A stretch of 64,000 bases of DNA from Lachnospiraceae bacterium (GTDB lineage Bacteria > Bacillota > Clostridia > Lachnospirales > Lachnospiraceae). The position numbers and the translations under genes are program-made. Location: assembly GCA_022510745.1 (NCBI GenBank), contig JAFLSY010000003.1, forward strand, positions 124,001 to 188,000. The letters are read 5' to 3'. Position 1 is the first letter of the stretch. Each line of letters opens with the position of its first letter. The notes below the pieces were generated by a model. That model was not told the DNA's origin and made no database searches. It saw only the letters and a program-made list of their open reading frames with translations. Positions 45,511 to 54,689 of the stretch are shown one piece after another.

Positions 45511-48411
45511 TTATTCCCTCTCCAATTCTTCCGGAATACCCTGATGCAGCAGAGTACGCAGCTGTTTTGCCGTAAAGAACAATAAAAGCGCCAATATGAG
45601 CACAGCGATTCCGATCAGGAACCGGTGGAGCGCATAGTTCCAAAAATCCTGTATGGGAAAATGCCAGTACCAGTCATCCGGATACTGATAATTTACTGGT
45701 ATGAAATGACTCTCGTCTATCAGATTTTGCGCATACCATGAAATTCCCGTATATCCGTATATAAAGAATGCTCCGAAAATGCCGGCAATCAGCGGATACC
45801 AGATCACTTTTTTCAAAATCATCCGGCTGATGATTCCTCCGGTTCCTCCCACTGCTCTCACAATTGCTATCTTTTTCCTCGCATTGTAGAGGATTACCGT
45901 TATCAGGTTATAGACGCTGATGGCTCCGATAACGGCCAGCAGTATAAACAGGCAGTAAAAATGTATCATGGAAGCACGCGTAGTTGACTCGAAATCCGCC
46001 CGAATATCCGGCAGACAGTAGCCCGTCATATGTCCGGAACGCACAATCAGGGAATACCATTCGTTCTCAAAGGCAGTTCTGTCAGCATCGGGATTCAGAT
46101 TGAGGTAGAAATTGGTATAGTTATGGTCCGGCAGACCAAAATTCTGCATGGCCCCTAATGTCGTCACGATGCGAACGCCACTGTCCGGCACCGGCAGAAA
46201 GCCGTAAAATAACTCCTGTCCCTCTTCATCCAACACTGCGATAGCGCCAATACGAACCGGAAAGTCCAGCCTCTCCCCCATAACGTAAAGGGCATCTCCC
46301 TCCACATAAGTGGCCGGCTCCATCTCCTCCGGTACCATCCCCCGCAGAATTTCCTCGTTTTCATCTATCTCCGGGTCGAACACCACGTCCGCCATGGGCA
46401 GAATCTCACCCACGGAAAAATACTCGCATACACGATTCTCTTTTGCAAGCAGGATCACTTCTTCTCCGGAAGCGATTTTATCCGGGTGAAGTTCCCCCTC
46501 CACCACATAGGGGGTGAGCAGGGAAATATTTTCTTCCGCAAGCCCCAGCATAGGAGCCTGATAAATCCCCGCAGGATCAGGAAATCCTCTGTATAACCAA
46601 GCAAGGCGATACCGTTCCGCCCAGTATCCCGTATCCTCGCCGTACGCATCATAAGACCCGCCGGAAATGAATTCTTCTTTTTCTCCGCCCGGTTCATAGA
46701 CCAGCTTTGAAGATGCGTTGATGGCGTATAACACATATTCTTCTACCGCTTCGTCACTGACTAAAACCTGTACCTGCCCAGCATCCAGACCGCTTTCATG
46801 CAACATCTGATCATACCCGGACATGGTCGAGCTAATCGTTAATGAAGCCGTATATTCATAATTGTTCACACCAATATCGTGCAAAAGATTTTGATAGGAG
46901 GCCGCTTCCTTTTCAGCCTGAACTCTACAGCTGAAATAACCAAAACCGACAGCACCTATCATGATGGTCAAAAGCAGTGCAAGACCCGCATGCCTGCCTC
47001 CCATCAGGGAAGTTCCCAAGGAACGGATAGCCCTTCTTTTTTTTCTGTCTGACCGCTCATTTTGGATCATAGCCAAAGGGTTCTCGCTTAAATAATTTCC
47101 AAAATAAAAAGTCATCACCGCTATCACTGTTATCGCTGTCACTGCCCAAGGCAGCAAGGCAGGATCATAGGTCACCATCCGGATATACCTGCCCCAGAAA
47201 GGGTCCAGTGAAAATGCATAAAAAACCTTCTGCCCAAACAAAACCTTCTGCAGTTTTAAGCTGAACGCATAGATGCCTGCTCCGAACAGATATCCGATTC
47301 CAATGCAGGCGCCTAAAAGAATGCCTGTTTCCAAAAGCAGCATGGTAATCACCTGTCCCATGCTCATGCCTACGCAGCGCAGGATGCCAAACTGCGGACT
47401 GCGTTTCCTAAGCGCCAAATGAAGTACAGAATACACGGAGCAGACCGTAAGTAAAACAAGCAGGGCAGTAAAACAAGGAATCAGAAAACCGTTGTAAAAA
47501 TTCTTTGTAAGATACTGTCCGCTTGTAATAGCTGTTTCATTGTGAGAAAATCCCGGGCGATATCCCCCCATCGTACTTTGAAAAACATTTTCCTGCATTG
47601 TTATTCTAGCAGCAGTTTCACTACGGCTAATATTGAATACAGTACTCAAAACGATCCTATCTCTAAACTCGGAAATCAATTCACCCCATATCGTATTATC
47701 ATCATAGTCTCCCGTATACGCAATATTCCCCAGGAATATACAATCCGCCCCGCCCTCTTGCGCAAGCGCCTCTCCTTCCTCGAAGGATAGATAGCACAAA
47801 GGCGGCGTATATGCCTCAAATCCGTCCCAACCGTTAAGATAATTGGTACGAAGGGTATAAGTGCTATTTGTATTGCTTCCGGTAACTCCAATGATTCCTG
47901 TAAGCAGGTAATCCCTATCTCCCTGATATACGCCCTTCCCATCATACACAGAGAGTATAAGAGTCTGTCCTGCTCTGGCTGAATATCCCCAGCTCTGAAG
48001 AGTCTTTCGATCTATGCATAGTTCACCCTCCCGCTCCGGATATCGTCCTTCCAGCAAGGGCAGATGAAACATATCTATCGCAAGTTCATTTTCAAAATAG
48101 CCTGCATCTGCAGTAACGGATGGATTGTCTGAGGGTCCTATGCTGCCAATCCGGTAGATCTTTGCGGACTCTGTAAAGCGGGTATCGGCTTCGAGATATG
48201 CTTCTATTTCTTCGTCCGGATAAGAAACAGAAATATCAAAGTTTCCCCTGCCGTCCAATATTTCATCTAACTGTGCCAGCAGACTGCTGCGTCCGTAGAG
48301 ACAGGCACAAAAAAGAGCAGCCGTCGCCAGAATGATTACCGTGCAGAGCTGCAATAACAGTTTTTTATTACCCATCCAATACTTCTTACTGACAAAGAGC
48401 AGTGTTTTCAT
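45511..48411 (-). CDS. Large FtsX-type ABC permease
   Basis: I start at the ATG at 48409-48411 (MKTLLFVSKKYW) after AGGGGG, giving 966 residues; the longer frame adds 15 residues without support. It has two FtsX units: N-terminal segment, external domain and three segments, then a second anchor near the middle, another large external domain and three C-terminal segments. With the ATPase it forms a MacB/BceAB-like exporter or sensor. The substrate is unknown. Confidence 0.9.
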   Translation of the reverse strand: MKTLLFVSKKYWMGNKKLLLQLCTVIILATAALFCACLYGRSSLLAQLDEILDGRGNFDISVSYPDEEIEAYLEADTRFTESAKIYRIGSIGPSDNPSVTADAGYFENELAIDMFHLPLLEGRYPEREGELCIDRKTLQSWGYSARAGQTLILSVYDGKGVYQGDRDYLLTGIIGVTGSNTNSTYTLRTNYLNGWDGFEAYTPPLCYLSFEEGEALAQEGGADCIFLGNIAYTGDYDDNTIWGELISEFRDRIVLSTVFNISRSETAARITMQENVFQSTMGGYRPGFSHNETAITSGQYLTKNFYNGFLIPCFTALLVLLTVCSVYSVLHLALRKRSPQFGILRCVGMSMGQVITMLLLETGILLGACIGIGYLFGAGIYAFSLKLQKVLFGQKVFYAFSLDPFWGRYIRMVTYDPALLPWAVTAITVIAVMTFYFGNYLSENPLAMIQNERSDRKKRRAIRSLGTSLMGGRHAGLALLLTIMIGAVGFGYFSCRVQAEKEAASYQNLLHDIGVNNYEYTASLTISSTMSGYDQMLHESGLDAGQVQVLVSDEAVEEYVLYAINASSKLVYEPGGEKEEFISGGSYDAYGEDTGYWAERYRLAWLYRGFPDPAGIYQAPMLGLAEENISLLTPYVVEGELHPDKIASGEEVILLAKENRVCEYFSVGEILPMADVVFDPEIDENEEILRGMVPEEMEPATYVEGDALYVMGERLDFPVRIGAIAVLDEEGQELFYGFLPVPDSGVRIVTTLGAMQNFGLPDHNYTNFYLNLNPDADRTAFENEWYSLIVRSGHMTGYCLPDIRADFESTTRASMIHFYCLFILLAVIGAISVYNLITVILYNARKKIAIVRAVGGTGGIISRMILKKVIWYPLIAGIFGAFFIYGYTGISWYAQNLIDESHFIPVNYQYPDDWYWHFPIQDFWNYALHRFLIGIAVLILALLLFFTAKQLRTLLHQGIPEELERE

Positions 48412-48519
48412 AGGTTTCCCCCTTGTCACAAAATGGCTGCGGTAAAACGCAGCCATTTTTCTTACTCTCTAATATGATGCCTCCAGTATACCACATACCA
48501 CACTTTCATTCAACCGTAG

Positions 48520-49047
48520 TTACCTGAAATCATACACATTCTCCCGCTGTTGCAGGCTCTGTATATCCACGTAGTATTTTGAAGGGTCGTTCCGATCCAC
48601 ATAGACCGCTATCTGCTGCCCTATATAGAGATAGGGATCCATGAACACACCGCGGCTGCTGTATAAATACACCGCCCCGCTAAAGGGATCGGTATACCGG
48701 CACTCCAGCTTCCAGGGATGCCGCCCGTTTACTTCAACATTTAATACCTCACTGCCGCCGGTTACTTCTGCAAAAACCTTGTTTCCGTTTTGCATCAGTT
48801 CCTTTTTCTTTTTGTCCTTTGCCCCTACAAAGATCAAAAAACCGATTCCCACCAAAAGAAAAGGAGTTCCTACACTGCCGAACACAATGGGCAGAATATA
48901 AAGGTTCTCACCCTCCGCCCCCGTAACATTGGGCAGAACGACCACGGCCACGATCAAAGCCACTGCAAGAAATACAGCGCCGAGTATGGTAAAGATAATA
49001 CCCAGAATCCGTTCTGCCAAAAATTCTTTTGTTTTGTTTCCTCCCAT
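48520..49047 (-). CDS. Membrane protein of unknown function (intact copy)
   Basis: Started at the ATG at 49045-49047 (MGGNKTKEFLAER) after GAGGG, giving 175 residues. Two membrane segments (about 10-40 and 55-80) are followed by a cytoplasmic strand-rich domain with VNGRHPWKLECRYTDP and SRGVFMDPYLYIGQ; it resembles DUF3592-like proteins. A broken copy lies at 44529-44804 on the other side of the ABC genes, so the two copies flank the transporter. Confidence 0.72.
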   Translation of the reverse strand: MGGNKTKEFLAERILGIIFTILGAVFLAVALIVAVVVLPNVTGAEGENLYILPIVFGSVGTPFLLVGIGFLIFVGAKDKKKKELMQNGNKVFAEVTGGSEVLNVEVNGRHPWKLECRYTDPFSGAVYLYSSRGVFMDPYLYIGQQIAVYVDRNDPSKYYVDIQSLQQRENVYDFR

Positions 49048-49073
49048 ACTGATTACCCTCGTTGTAACAAAAT

Positions 49074-49913
49074 TCAAAGATCTATCTCCCCGTCAAACAC
49101 ATGGGCTGCCGGCCCCGTCATGTACACCAGATTTTTCTCTCTGTCCCAGAATATCTCCAAATCTCCGCCGGTGAGCTTTACTGTTACCCGCTCCTCGGTC
49201 AGACCGTTTAAAATGCAGGCTACCGCCGTTGCACAGGACCCGGTTCCGCAGGCTAAGGTCTCACCCGTTCCCCTCTCCCATACACGCATGCGTACAGTAT
49301 TCCTGCTAAGCACCTTGACAAACTCCGTATTCACACGGTTGGGAAAACAAGGATGGTTTTCAAAATCGGGGCCGATTTTTTCAATATCCAGTCCTTCCAC
49401 ATCGTCTAAAAAAACTACCGCATGGGGATTCCCCATGGACACACAGGTCATGCGGTAAGATTTTCCCTGCACTTCAATAGGCGTATCTATCGCATTTTCA
49501 CCCGATACACGCACCGGAATTTTCTCCGGTATCAACTCCGGAGCTCCCATATTTACACAGACAGATACAACTTTCTCATCCTCTACGGTAAGCCTAAGTT
49601 CTTTTACTTTTCCTGCACTGATAATACGCAGCTGCTCTTTATTGGTAAGTCCCTTGTCATAGACGTACTTTGCCACACAGCGGATGCCGTTGCCGCACAT
49701 TTCGGAGCGGCTGCCGTCCGCATTGTACATCTCCATTTCAAAATCTGCTTCTTTGGAGGGATTGATAAAGATCACACCGTCCCCGCCGATTCCAAAATGT
49801 CTGTCGCTCAACTTTTTAACAATTTCTGACTTATCTTCGGACTTTATCCGTTCCCTGCTGCCATCCACATATATGTAGTCATTACCACAGCCCTGCATCT
49901 TGGTAAACTTCAT
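49074..49913 (-). CDS. dapF: Diaminopimelate epimerase
   Basis: A 279-residue enzyme that converts LL- to meso-diaminopimelate for lysine and peptidoglycan. The catalytic pair is Cys 73 (SEMCGNGIRC) and Cys 222 (ETLACGTGS). It follows the ANTAR gene by 15 bp and is probably read from the glnA promoter region. Confidence 0.97.
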   Translation of the reverse strand: MKFTKMQGCGNDYIYVDGSRERIKSEDKSEIVKKLSDRHFGIGGDGVIFINPSKEADFEMEMYNADGSRSEMCGNGIRCVAKYVYDKGLTNKEQLRIISAGKVKELRLTVEDEKVVSVCVNMGAPELIPEKIPVRVSGENAIDTPIEVQGKSYRMTCVSMGNPHAVVFLDDVEGLDIEKIGPDFENHPCFPNRVNTEFVKVLSRNTVRMRVWERGTGETLACGTGSCATAVACILNGLTEERVTVKLTGGDLEIFWDREKNLVYMTGPAAHVFDGEIDL

Positions 49914-49928
49914 CCGCTATTCCCCCTT

Positions 49929-50480
49929 TTAGGACATCTTCATCATGGACAATATCATCTGCGCGGTTTCCACCATATTGGTACCCGAATCCATACTGTT
50001 CTTCTGGATATAGCGGTGGGCCTCCTCTTCCGTCATATGATTCCGTTCCATTAACAGGCCCTTCGCCTCCTTGATAAGCTCTTTCTCTTCCCGATTCCGC
50101 TCTTTCGGCTGCAGGCGCTGCTTTTTCTTGCGGCGTTCCATATTCTCCGCCATCATGCCAACGGTACTGAGGAAATCCGGCACCTTAAGCGGCATCTCTA
50201 AGCACATAATATCATGATTCTGACATTCATTCAAGTATTGACGGGATGCTAACATAAGCATCTCAAATCCAAAGGGTAAATAGTCGTGCAACTCCGAATA
50301 CAGCATATCCACCATTTTATAGCTGCATATCACAATACCGCCGTTTAATCCATCTGCCTGGCTGATAGCCTGTGTACCGGTCGTACAAACTCCCACAACA
50401 TGAAAGCCATTTCTGACCAACAGGTTTTTCATACTTTTTGTGTCTTCAATCTTAGGAAAAACGACAATAATATTTGTCAC
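49929..50480 (-). CDS. ANTAR-domain antitermination regulator with degenerate receiver
   Basis: A 183-residue protein. The N-terminal receiver-like domain lacks the phospho-acceptor Asp (ICSYKM in its place), so it is not controlled by normal phosphorylation. A basic linker follows, then the ANTAR RNA-binding domain (about 128-183: EAKGLLMERNHMTEEEAHRYIQ). Such proteins stop transcription termination by binding paired hairpins. It lies directly after glnA. Start GTG at 50478-50480, inside the SD-masking hairpin at 50482-50532. Confidence 0.92.
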   Translation of the reverse strand: MTNIIVVFPKIEDTKSMKNLLVRNGFHVVGVCTTGTQAISQADGLNGGIVICSYKMVDMLYSELHDYLPFGFEMLMLASRQYLNECQNHDIMCLEMPLKVPDFLSTVGMMAENMERRKKKQRLQPKERNREEKELIKEAKGLLMERNHMTEEEAHRYIQKNSMDSGTNMVETAQMILSMMKMS

Positions 50481-50481
50481 A

Positions 50482-50532
50482 CGTACACCTCCTTCTTGTA
50501 TGAATTTCTTTGATTCTTATAGAAGGTGTACG
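50482..50532 (-). promoter_or_regulatory. Hairpin masking the ribosome site of the ANTAR gene
   Basis: CGTACACC (minus, 50525-50532) pairs with GGTGTACG (50482-50489), extended by TTCT/AGAA beyond a 3-nt bulge. The paired arm contains the AAGGAGG of the ANTAR gene. It starts right after the glnA stop and would limit translation of the regulator. Confidence 0.65.
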
Positions 50533-51864
50533 TTAAAACCTGTTCAAATACTCGTTGATTTCCCAATCCGTTACCTGGGAACGGTATCTGCGCCACTCTG
50601 CCTTTTTGAAATCAAGATAGCGTTTGGAAACATGCTTACCCAGCACTTCCTGCACAAAAGTATCCTTTTCCATTTCCTCGATTGCTTCAATCAGTGTACC
50701 CGGCAGTTCCTCTATGCCAAGTGCCGCTCTCTCAGATTCTTTCATTTCAAATATATTTCCATCCACACTGGACGGGGGCTCTATCTGATTTTTGATGCCG
50801 TCCAGTCCTGCCATCAGGCAGAGCGCCAGAGTCAGGTAGGGGTTGGCGGAAGGGTCCGGACTGCGCAGTTCAATGCGGGTGCCCTCTCCATAGGCAGCCG
50901 GAATTCGGATGAGAGGACTTCTGCTTTTTGCGCTCCATGCCACATAGACGGGAGCTTCATATCCGGGCACCAGCCTCTTGTAGGAATTCACCAAAGGATT
51001 GGTAATAGCTGCCATTCCTTTCACATGCTTCATCAGCCCCCCGATAAACCAATAAGCTTCCCTGCTAAGTCCTCTCTCATCCGACTCATCGCTGAAAATA
51101 TTCTTTCCGTCCTTAAACAGGGACATATTGATATGCATACCGGAACCGCTCACATTCTGCTTGGGCTTTGGCATGAAGGTGGCATGCAGCCCATGCTTCT
51201 TGGCTATGGTCTTGACTGCCAGCTTAAAGGTCATAATATTGTCCGCAGTAGCCAGAGCCTCGTCATATTTAAAATCTATTTCATGCTGAGCGGGGGCCGC
51301 CTCGTGGTGGGAGGTCTCAATTTCAAATCCCATAGTCTCTAACGTCATGATCATATCCCTGCGGGCATTTTCACCAAAATCCACGGGGCCCATATCAAAA
51401 TAACCTGCCTGCTCATATGTGATCGTGGTAGGCATGGCATTTTCATCCGTATGGAACAGAAAGAATTCGCACTCCGGTCCTACATTGAAGGTATAGCCCA
51501 TCTGCCCCGCTGCCTCGATGGCCCGTTTCAACACATATCTGGGATCTCCCTCAAAAGGATCGCCGTTTGGCCTGTGTACATCACAGATCATTCTGGCAAC
51601 CTTCCCCTGCTGGGGTCTCCAAGGAAAAATCTCAAAAGTGGAAAAATCGGGATACAGATACATATCCGAATCCTCAATTCCCACAAAGCCCTCTATGGAA
51701 GAGCCGTCAAACCTACATTTGTTATTCAATGCCTTCTCTAACTGACTGGAAGTGACCGCAATGTTTTTTAGATTACCGAATATGTCGGCAAACTGCAGAC
51801 GAATAAACTCCACATCCTCCTCTTTTACCAGTTTTATGATATCTTCCCTTGTGTAATATTTCAT
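50533..51864 (-). CDS. glnA: Glutamine synthetase, type I (short alpha form)
   Basis: Started at the ATG at 51862-51864 (MKYYTREDIIKL), giving 443 residues, the length of GSI-alpha; a GTG three codons upstream is possible. The active-site blocks are FDGSSIEGF, ETSHHEAAPAQHEID, NVSGSGMHIN and SPLIRIPAA. The adenylylation loop of GSI-beta is absent, so control is by feedback and by transcription. It has a strong promoter and an early terminator hairpin (51887-51921). Confidence 0.97.
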   Translation of the reverse strand: MKYYTREDIIKLVKEEDVEFIRLQFADIFGNLKNIAVTSSQLEKALNNKCRFDGSSIEGFVGIEDSDMYLYPDFSTFEIFPWRPQQGKVARMICDVHRPNGDPFEGDPRYVLKRAIEAAGQMGYTFNVGPECEFFLFHTDENAMPTTITYEQAGYFDMGPVDFGENARRDMIMTLETMGFEIETSHHEAAPAQHEIDFKYDEALATADNIMTFKLAVKTIAKKHGLHATFMPKPKQNVSGSGMHINMSLFKDGKNIFSDESDERGLSREAYWFIGGLMKHVKGMAAITNPLVNSYKRLVPGYEAPVYVAWSAKSRSPLIRIPAAYGEGTRIELRSPDPSANPYLTLALCLMAGLDGIKNQIEPPSSVDGNIFEMKESERAALGIEELPGTLIEAIEEMEKDTFVQEVLGKHVSKRYLDFKKAEWRRYRSQVTDWEINEYLNRF

Positions 51865-51886
51865 ACTTATCACGATTCCTTTCCTT

Positions 51887-51921
51887 AAAAAGGGCGCTCT
51901 TATCCCTATGATAAGAACGCC
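51887..51921 (-). terminator. Leader terminator (attenuator) of glnA
   Basis: GGCGTTCTTATC and GATAAGAGCGCC form a 12-bp stem with one mismatch and the loop ATAGG, followed by CTTTTT. It lies about 10-40 nt after the predicted start of transcription and before the glnA ATG, so glnA must be read through it. It is a likely target of the ANTAR protein encoded next door. Confidence 0.75.
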
Positions 51922-51934
51922 TTTGCTCTGTTTC

Positions 51935-51964
51935 ATAATAGCAATCTCCCCTCGGCTTTGTCAA
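51935..51964 (-). promoter_or_regulatory. glnA promoter
   Basis: TTGACA (51959-51964), an 18-bp spacer and TATTAT (51935-51940). Confidence 0.8.
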
Positions 51965-52032
51965 TAGAATTCTGTGCTAACAAAAGCTTCTTCCGCATAT
52001 GGTATATAAAAGAAAAAATACAGGGACCTTTT

Positions 52033-52584
52033 ATGAGCGCCAAAACCAAGATCGTGGTAATCCACGTAAAAGAATTGATCTACACGGGAATTTTCGTCGT
52101 GCTGGGCATCCTGTTCCTCGTACTGCTGCTCATCATGTTTCTTCCAAAAAATGATAAACCGGAGGAAGAGGGACCGGCAGGTATCCCGGAAGAAACCCAA
52201 ACTGTACCGGAAACGGAAACCGAGCCTGAATTTGAAACGACAAGCAGAACGGAATCCGTATCGGCAAATGATGCCGCCCAAAATACAGAAATATCTTACA
52301 TACCCGGTGTCTACACCACTTCCCTGATTTTAAACGAGCAAGCAGTGGATATTGAAGTGATCGTAGACAAAAATGCCATAACTTCCATCCGCATGGTGAA
52401 TCTGGACGACGCCATTGCCACCATGTATCCTTTAGTGCAGCCTTCACTGGAATCTCTGGCCGTACAGATATACGAAACGCAGTCCTTGGATAATCTCTCG
52501 TATCCTATGGAAAGTAAATATACCTCTCTGATATTACTGGATGCTGTTGAAACAGCTCTGGAAAAGGCGATTGCCGATCCCTGA
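52033..52584 (+). CDS. Membrane-anchored FMN-bind-like protein
   Basis: Started at the ATG at 52033 (MSAKTKIVVIHVKEL) after AGGGA, giving 183 residues. It has an N-terminal membrane segment (about 14-36), a Glu/Thr-rich linker and a domain beginning IPGVYTTSLILN that follows the FMN_bind pattern. The pattern is G-x-Y, then IEVIVDKNAITSIR and a closing helix ALEKAIADP. The usual flavinylation motif SGAT is replaced by MESKYTS, so covalent FMN is unlikely. Function unknown. Confidence 0.65.
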   Translation: MSAKTKIVVIHVKELIYTGIFVVLGILFLVLLLIMFLPKNDKPEEEGPAGIPEETQTVPETETEPEFETTSRTESVSANDAAQNTEISYIPGVYTTSLILNEQAVDIEVIVDKNAITSIRMVNLDDAIATMYPLVQPSLESLAVQIYETQSLDNLSYPMESKYTSLILLDAVETALEKAIADP

Positions 52585-52592
52585 TACAGAAG

Positions 52593-52622
52593 AAGGCATC
52601 CTTCCGCGAAAGGATGCCTTTA
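52593..52622 (+). terminator. Terminator after the FMN-bind-like gene
   Basis: AAGGCATCCTT (52593-52603) and AAGGATGCCTT (52610-52620) form a perfect 11-bp stem, followed by TTATTA. It may also act on nadE from the other side. Confidence 0.75.
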
Positions 52623-52642
52623 TTACTGCTTTTATGACTTTC

Positions 52643-54556
52643 TTAATCCAGCTCTTCTATCTGTTTTAACCATATTGCCGCACTTGCATCCGAGGGCATA
52701 CGCAGATCCCCTCTGGGCGATACGGCCACACTTCCCACCTTGGGTCCGTCCGGCAGACAGGAGCGTTTGAACTGCTGGGAGAAAAATCTTTTATAGAACA
52801 GCTTCAGCCATTTTAATATTTCTTCCTTCGAATACTGTCCTGCAAAAGCAAGTCCGGCAAGCCTGTAAACCTTGACAGGTTCAAACCCGCAGCGCAGCAT
52901 ATAGTATAAAAAGAAGTCGTGCAGCTCGTAAGGACCTACCAGTTCTTCCGTTTTCTGTGCGATAACCCCGTCCACCGGGGGCAGAAGCTCGGGGCTTACC
53001 GGCGTATCGAGCACATTTATGAGCACTTCTGCCAGTTCCTTCTCACCACAGGTATCCGCATAAAAACGCACCAGATGCCGTACCAGCGTCTTGGGCACAC
53101 CTGCATTCACGCCATACATGGACATGTGGTCCCCATTATAAGTAGCAAATCCCAGTGCCAACTCCGACATATCACCCGTACCGATAACGAGAGCCCCTTC
53201 TTTATTGGCAATATCCATCAAAATCTGGGTACGCTCCCTGGCCTGCCCGTTCTCATAGGTCACATCATGTTCTTCCATGGATTGTCCGATATCTGCAAAA
53301 TGCACTGCCACAGCTTCTTTAATATTGATTTCCCGCAATGTAGCCCCCAGTGTATGAGCCAGTTTACAGGCATTGTCATAGGTTCTGTCCGTCGTTCCGA
53401 AACAGGGCATGGTAATTGCCAGAATATTTTCTCTGGGCAGCTTTAACATATCGAAGGTGCGCACTGTCACAAGCAGCGCCAATGTAGAATCCAGACCTCC
53501 CGATACGCCAATCACGGCTTTTTCACAGCCCGTATGCTCATACCGTTTCTTTAATCCATAGGATTGAATGGACAGGATTTCCTCACAGCGCTTTTCTCTC
53601 TCACTCTGATTGGAGGGCACAAAGGGCATGCAGTCAAAGCTACGCTCAAGCTTGGTCTCTTCACACTGCATGGTAAAGGGTACCACCAGATAGGGTATCT
53701 CATTCTCCGGCAGGAATGTAGACATACGGCGTCTTTCTGCACGCATTCTGCTAATATCAATGTCCGCATAGATACTTTCATTAGAAAAGCGCTTGGCCTG
53801 TGCCAATACGGTACCGTTTTCCGCAATGATATTATGACCGCCGAATACCAGATCCTGAGTGGATTCCCCCTCTCCTGCGCTGGCATAGACGTAACCTGCC
53901 ATTAGTCTGGCACTGGCTGATTTTACCAGCATCTCCCGATAGACATCCTTACCTACGGTTTCATCGGAAGCGGAAAGATTGACGATCAGTGTTGCTCCCG
54001 CCAACGCATGAGCGGTTGCCGGAGGATTGGGCACCCACAGATCCTCACAGATTTCGCAGGCCACTGCCAGCCCCGTTACCGCGTCTGTCTCAAAGAGCAG
54101 TCTGCTGCCGAAGGGAACTTCCTCTCCGTCAATCCAGACGGAAGAAACCTCCGCTTCTCCCGGTACAAAATGCCTGCCCTCATAGAACTCTGCATAAGTG
54201 GGAATGTACATTTTGGGAACCAGTCCCAAGATCATACCGTCCTGCAGGGCTGCAGCCACATTGTAGAGCTTGCCGTCCTTTTCAAAGGGCAGCCCCACGA
54301 ATACCAGTGCATCATGTCCCTCCGTAAAATCCGCCAATTCCTGCAGGGTGCACAGGGCATCTTTTAAGAGCAGTTCCTGTAAAAACAGATCCCCGCAGGT
54401 ATAACCGGTCAGACACAGCTCCGGAAACACGATGACCTTGGCACCCTTCTCATAGGCTTCCTCCAGACACAGCTTGATCTGCTCCCCATTGTAATGCGTA
54501 TCCGCCACTTTGATTTTGGGCGTAATGGCTGCAACCTTTACAAATCCCTGTTTCAT
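52643..54556 (-). CDS. nadE: Glutamine-dependent NAD+ synthetase
   Basis: I use the ATG at 54554-54556 (MKQGFVKVAAITPKIKVAD), which is the family start, giving 637 residues; the ATG four codons earlier is only one base after AAAGG. An N-terminal nitrilase-type glutaminase (catalytic Cys in VACEICEDLW) is followed by the ATP-pyrophosphatase synthetase domain (GVSGGLDST). It makes NAD+ from deamido-NAD with glutamine as the nitrogen source. A hairpin-rich leader (54595-54670) lies upstream. Confidence 0.95.
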   Translation of the reverse strand: MKQGFVKVAAITPKIKVADTHYNGEQIKLCLEEAYEKGAKVIVFPELCLTGYTCGDLFLQELLLKDALCTLQELADFTEGHDALVFVGLPFEKDGKLYNVAAALQDGMILGLVPKMYIPTYAEFYEGRHFVPGEAEVSSVWIDGEEVPFGSRLLFETDAVTGLAVACEICEDLWVPNPPATAHALAGATLIVNLSASDETVGKDVYREMLVKSASARLMAGYVYASAGEGESTQDLVFGGHNIIAENGTVLAQAKRFSNESIYADIDISRMRAERRRMSTFLPENEIPYLVVPFTMQCEETKLERSFDCMPFVPSNQSEREKRCEEILSIQSYGLKKRYEHTGCEKAVIGVSGGLDSTLALLVTVRTFDMLKLPRENILAITMPCFGTTDRTYDNACKLAHTLGATLREINIKEAVAVHFADIGQSMEEHDVTYENGQARERTQILMDIANKEGALVIGTGDMSELALGFATYNGDHMSMYGVNAGVPKTLVRHLVRFYADTCGEKELAEVLINVLDTPVSPELLPPVDGVIAQKTEELVGPYELHDFFLYYMLRCGFEPVKVYRLAGLAFAGQYSKEEILKWLKLFYKRFFSQQFKRSCLPDGPKVGSVAVSPRGDLRMPSDASAAIWLKQIEELD

Positions 54557-54594
54557 ACTAATATCCATACCTTTCTGTAACCTGCAAACTTTCT

Positions 54595-54670
54595 TGCGAA
54601 TTTATTCGCATTGCGCAGGCACAACATTTGCAATGGCTTGTTCACAAGCCATGTGAAAAATTTATTTTTC
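54595..54670 (-). repeat. Three consecutive palindromes in the nadE leader
   Basis: TGCGAAT/ATTCGCA (54595-54610), ATGGCTTG/CAAGCCAT (54633-54652) and GAAAAA/TTTTTC (54655-54670) follow each other between hslO and nadE. None has a proper U-tract. It could be an RNA-processing or mRNA-stability element, or a remnant repeat. Confidence 0.5.
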
Positions 54671-54689
54671 ATACTTTCCTCCGTTTCGG

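Noticed and set aside
51862..51873. GTG as the glnA start, three codons upstream
   Set aside because: It would sit only about three bases after AAAGGA, too close; the ATG matches the family start better.
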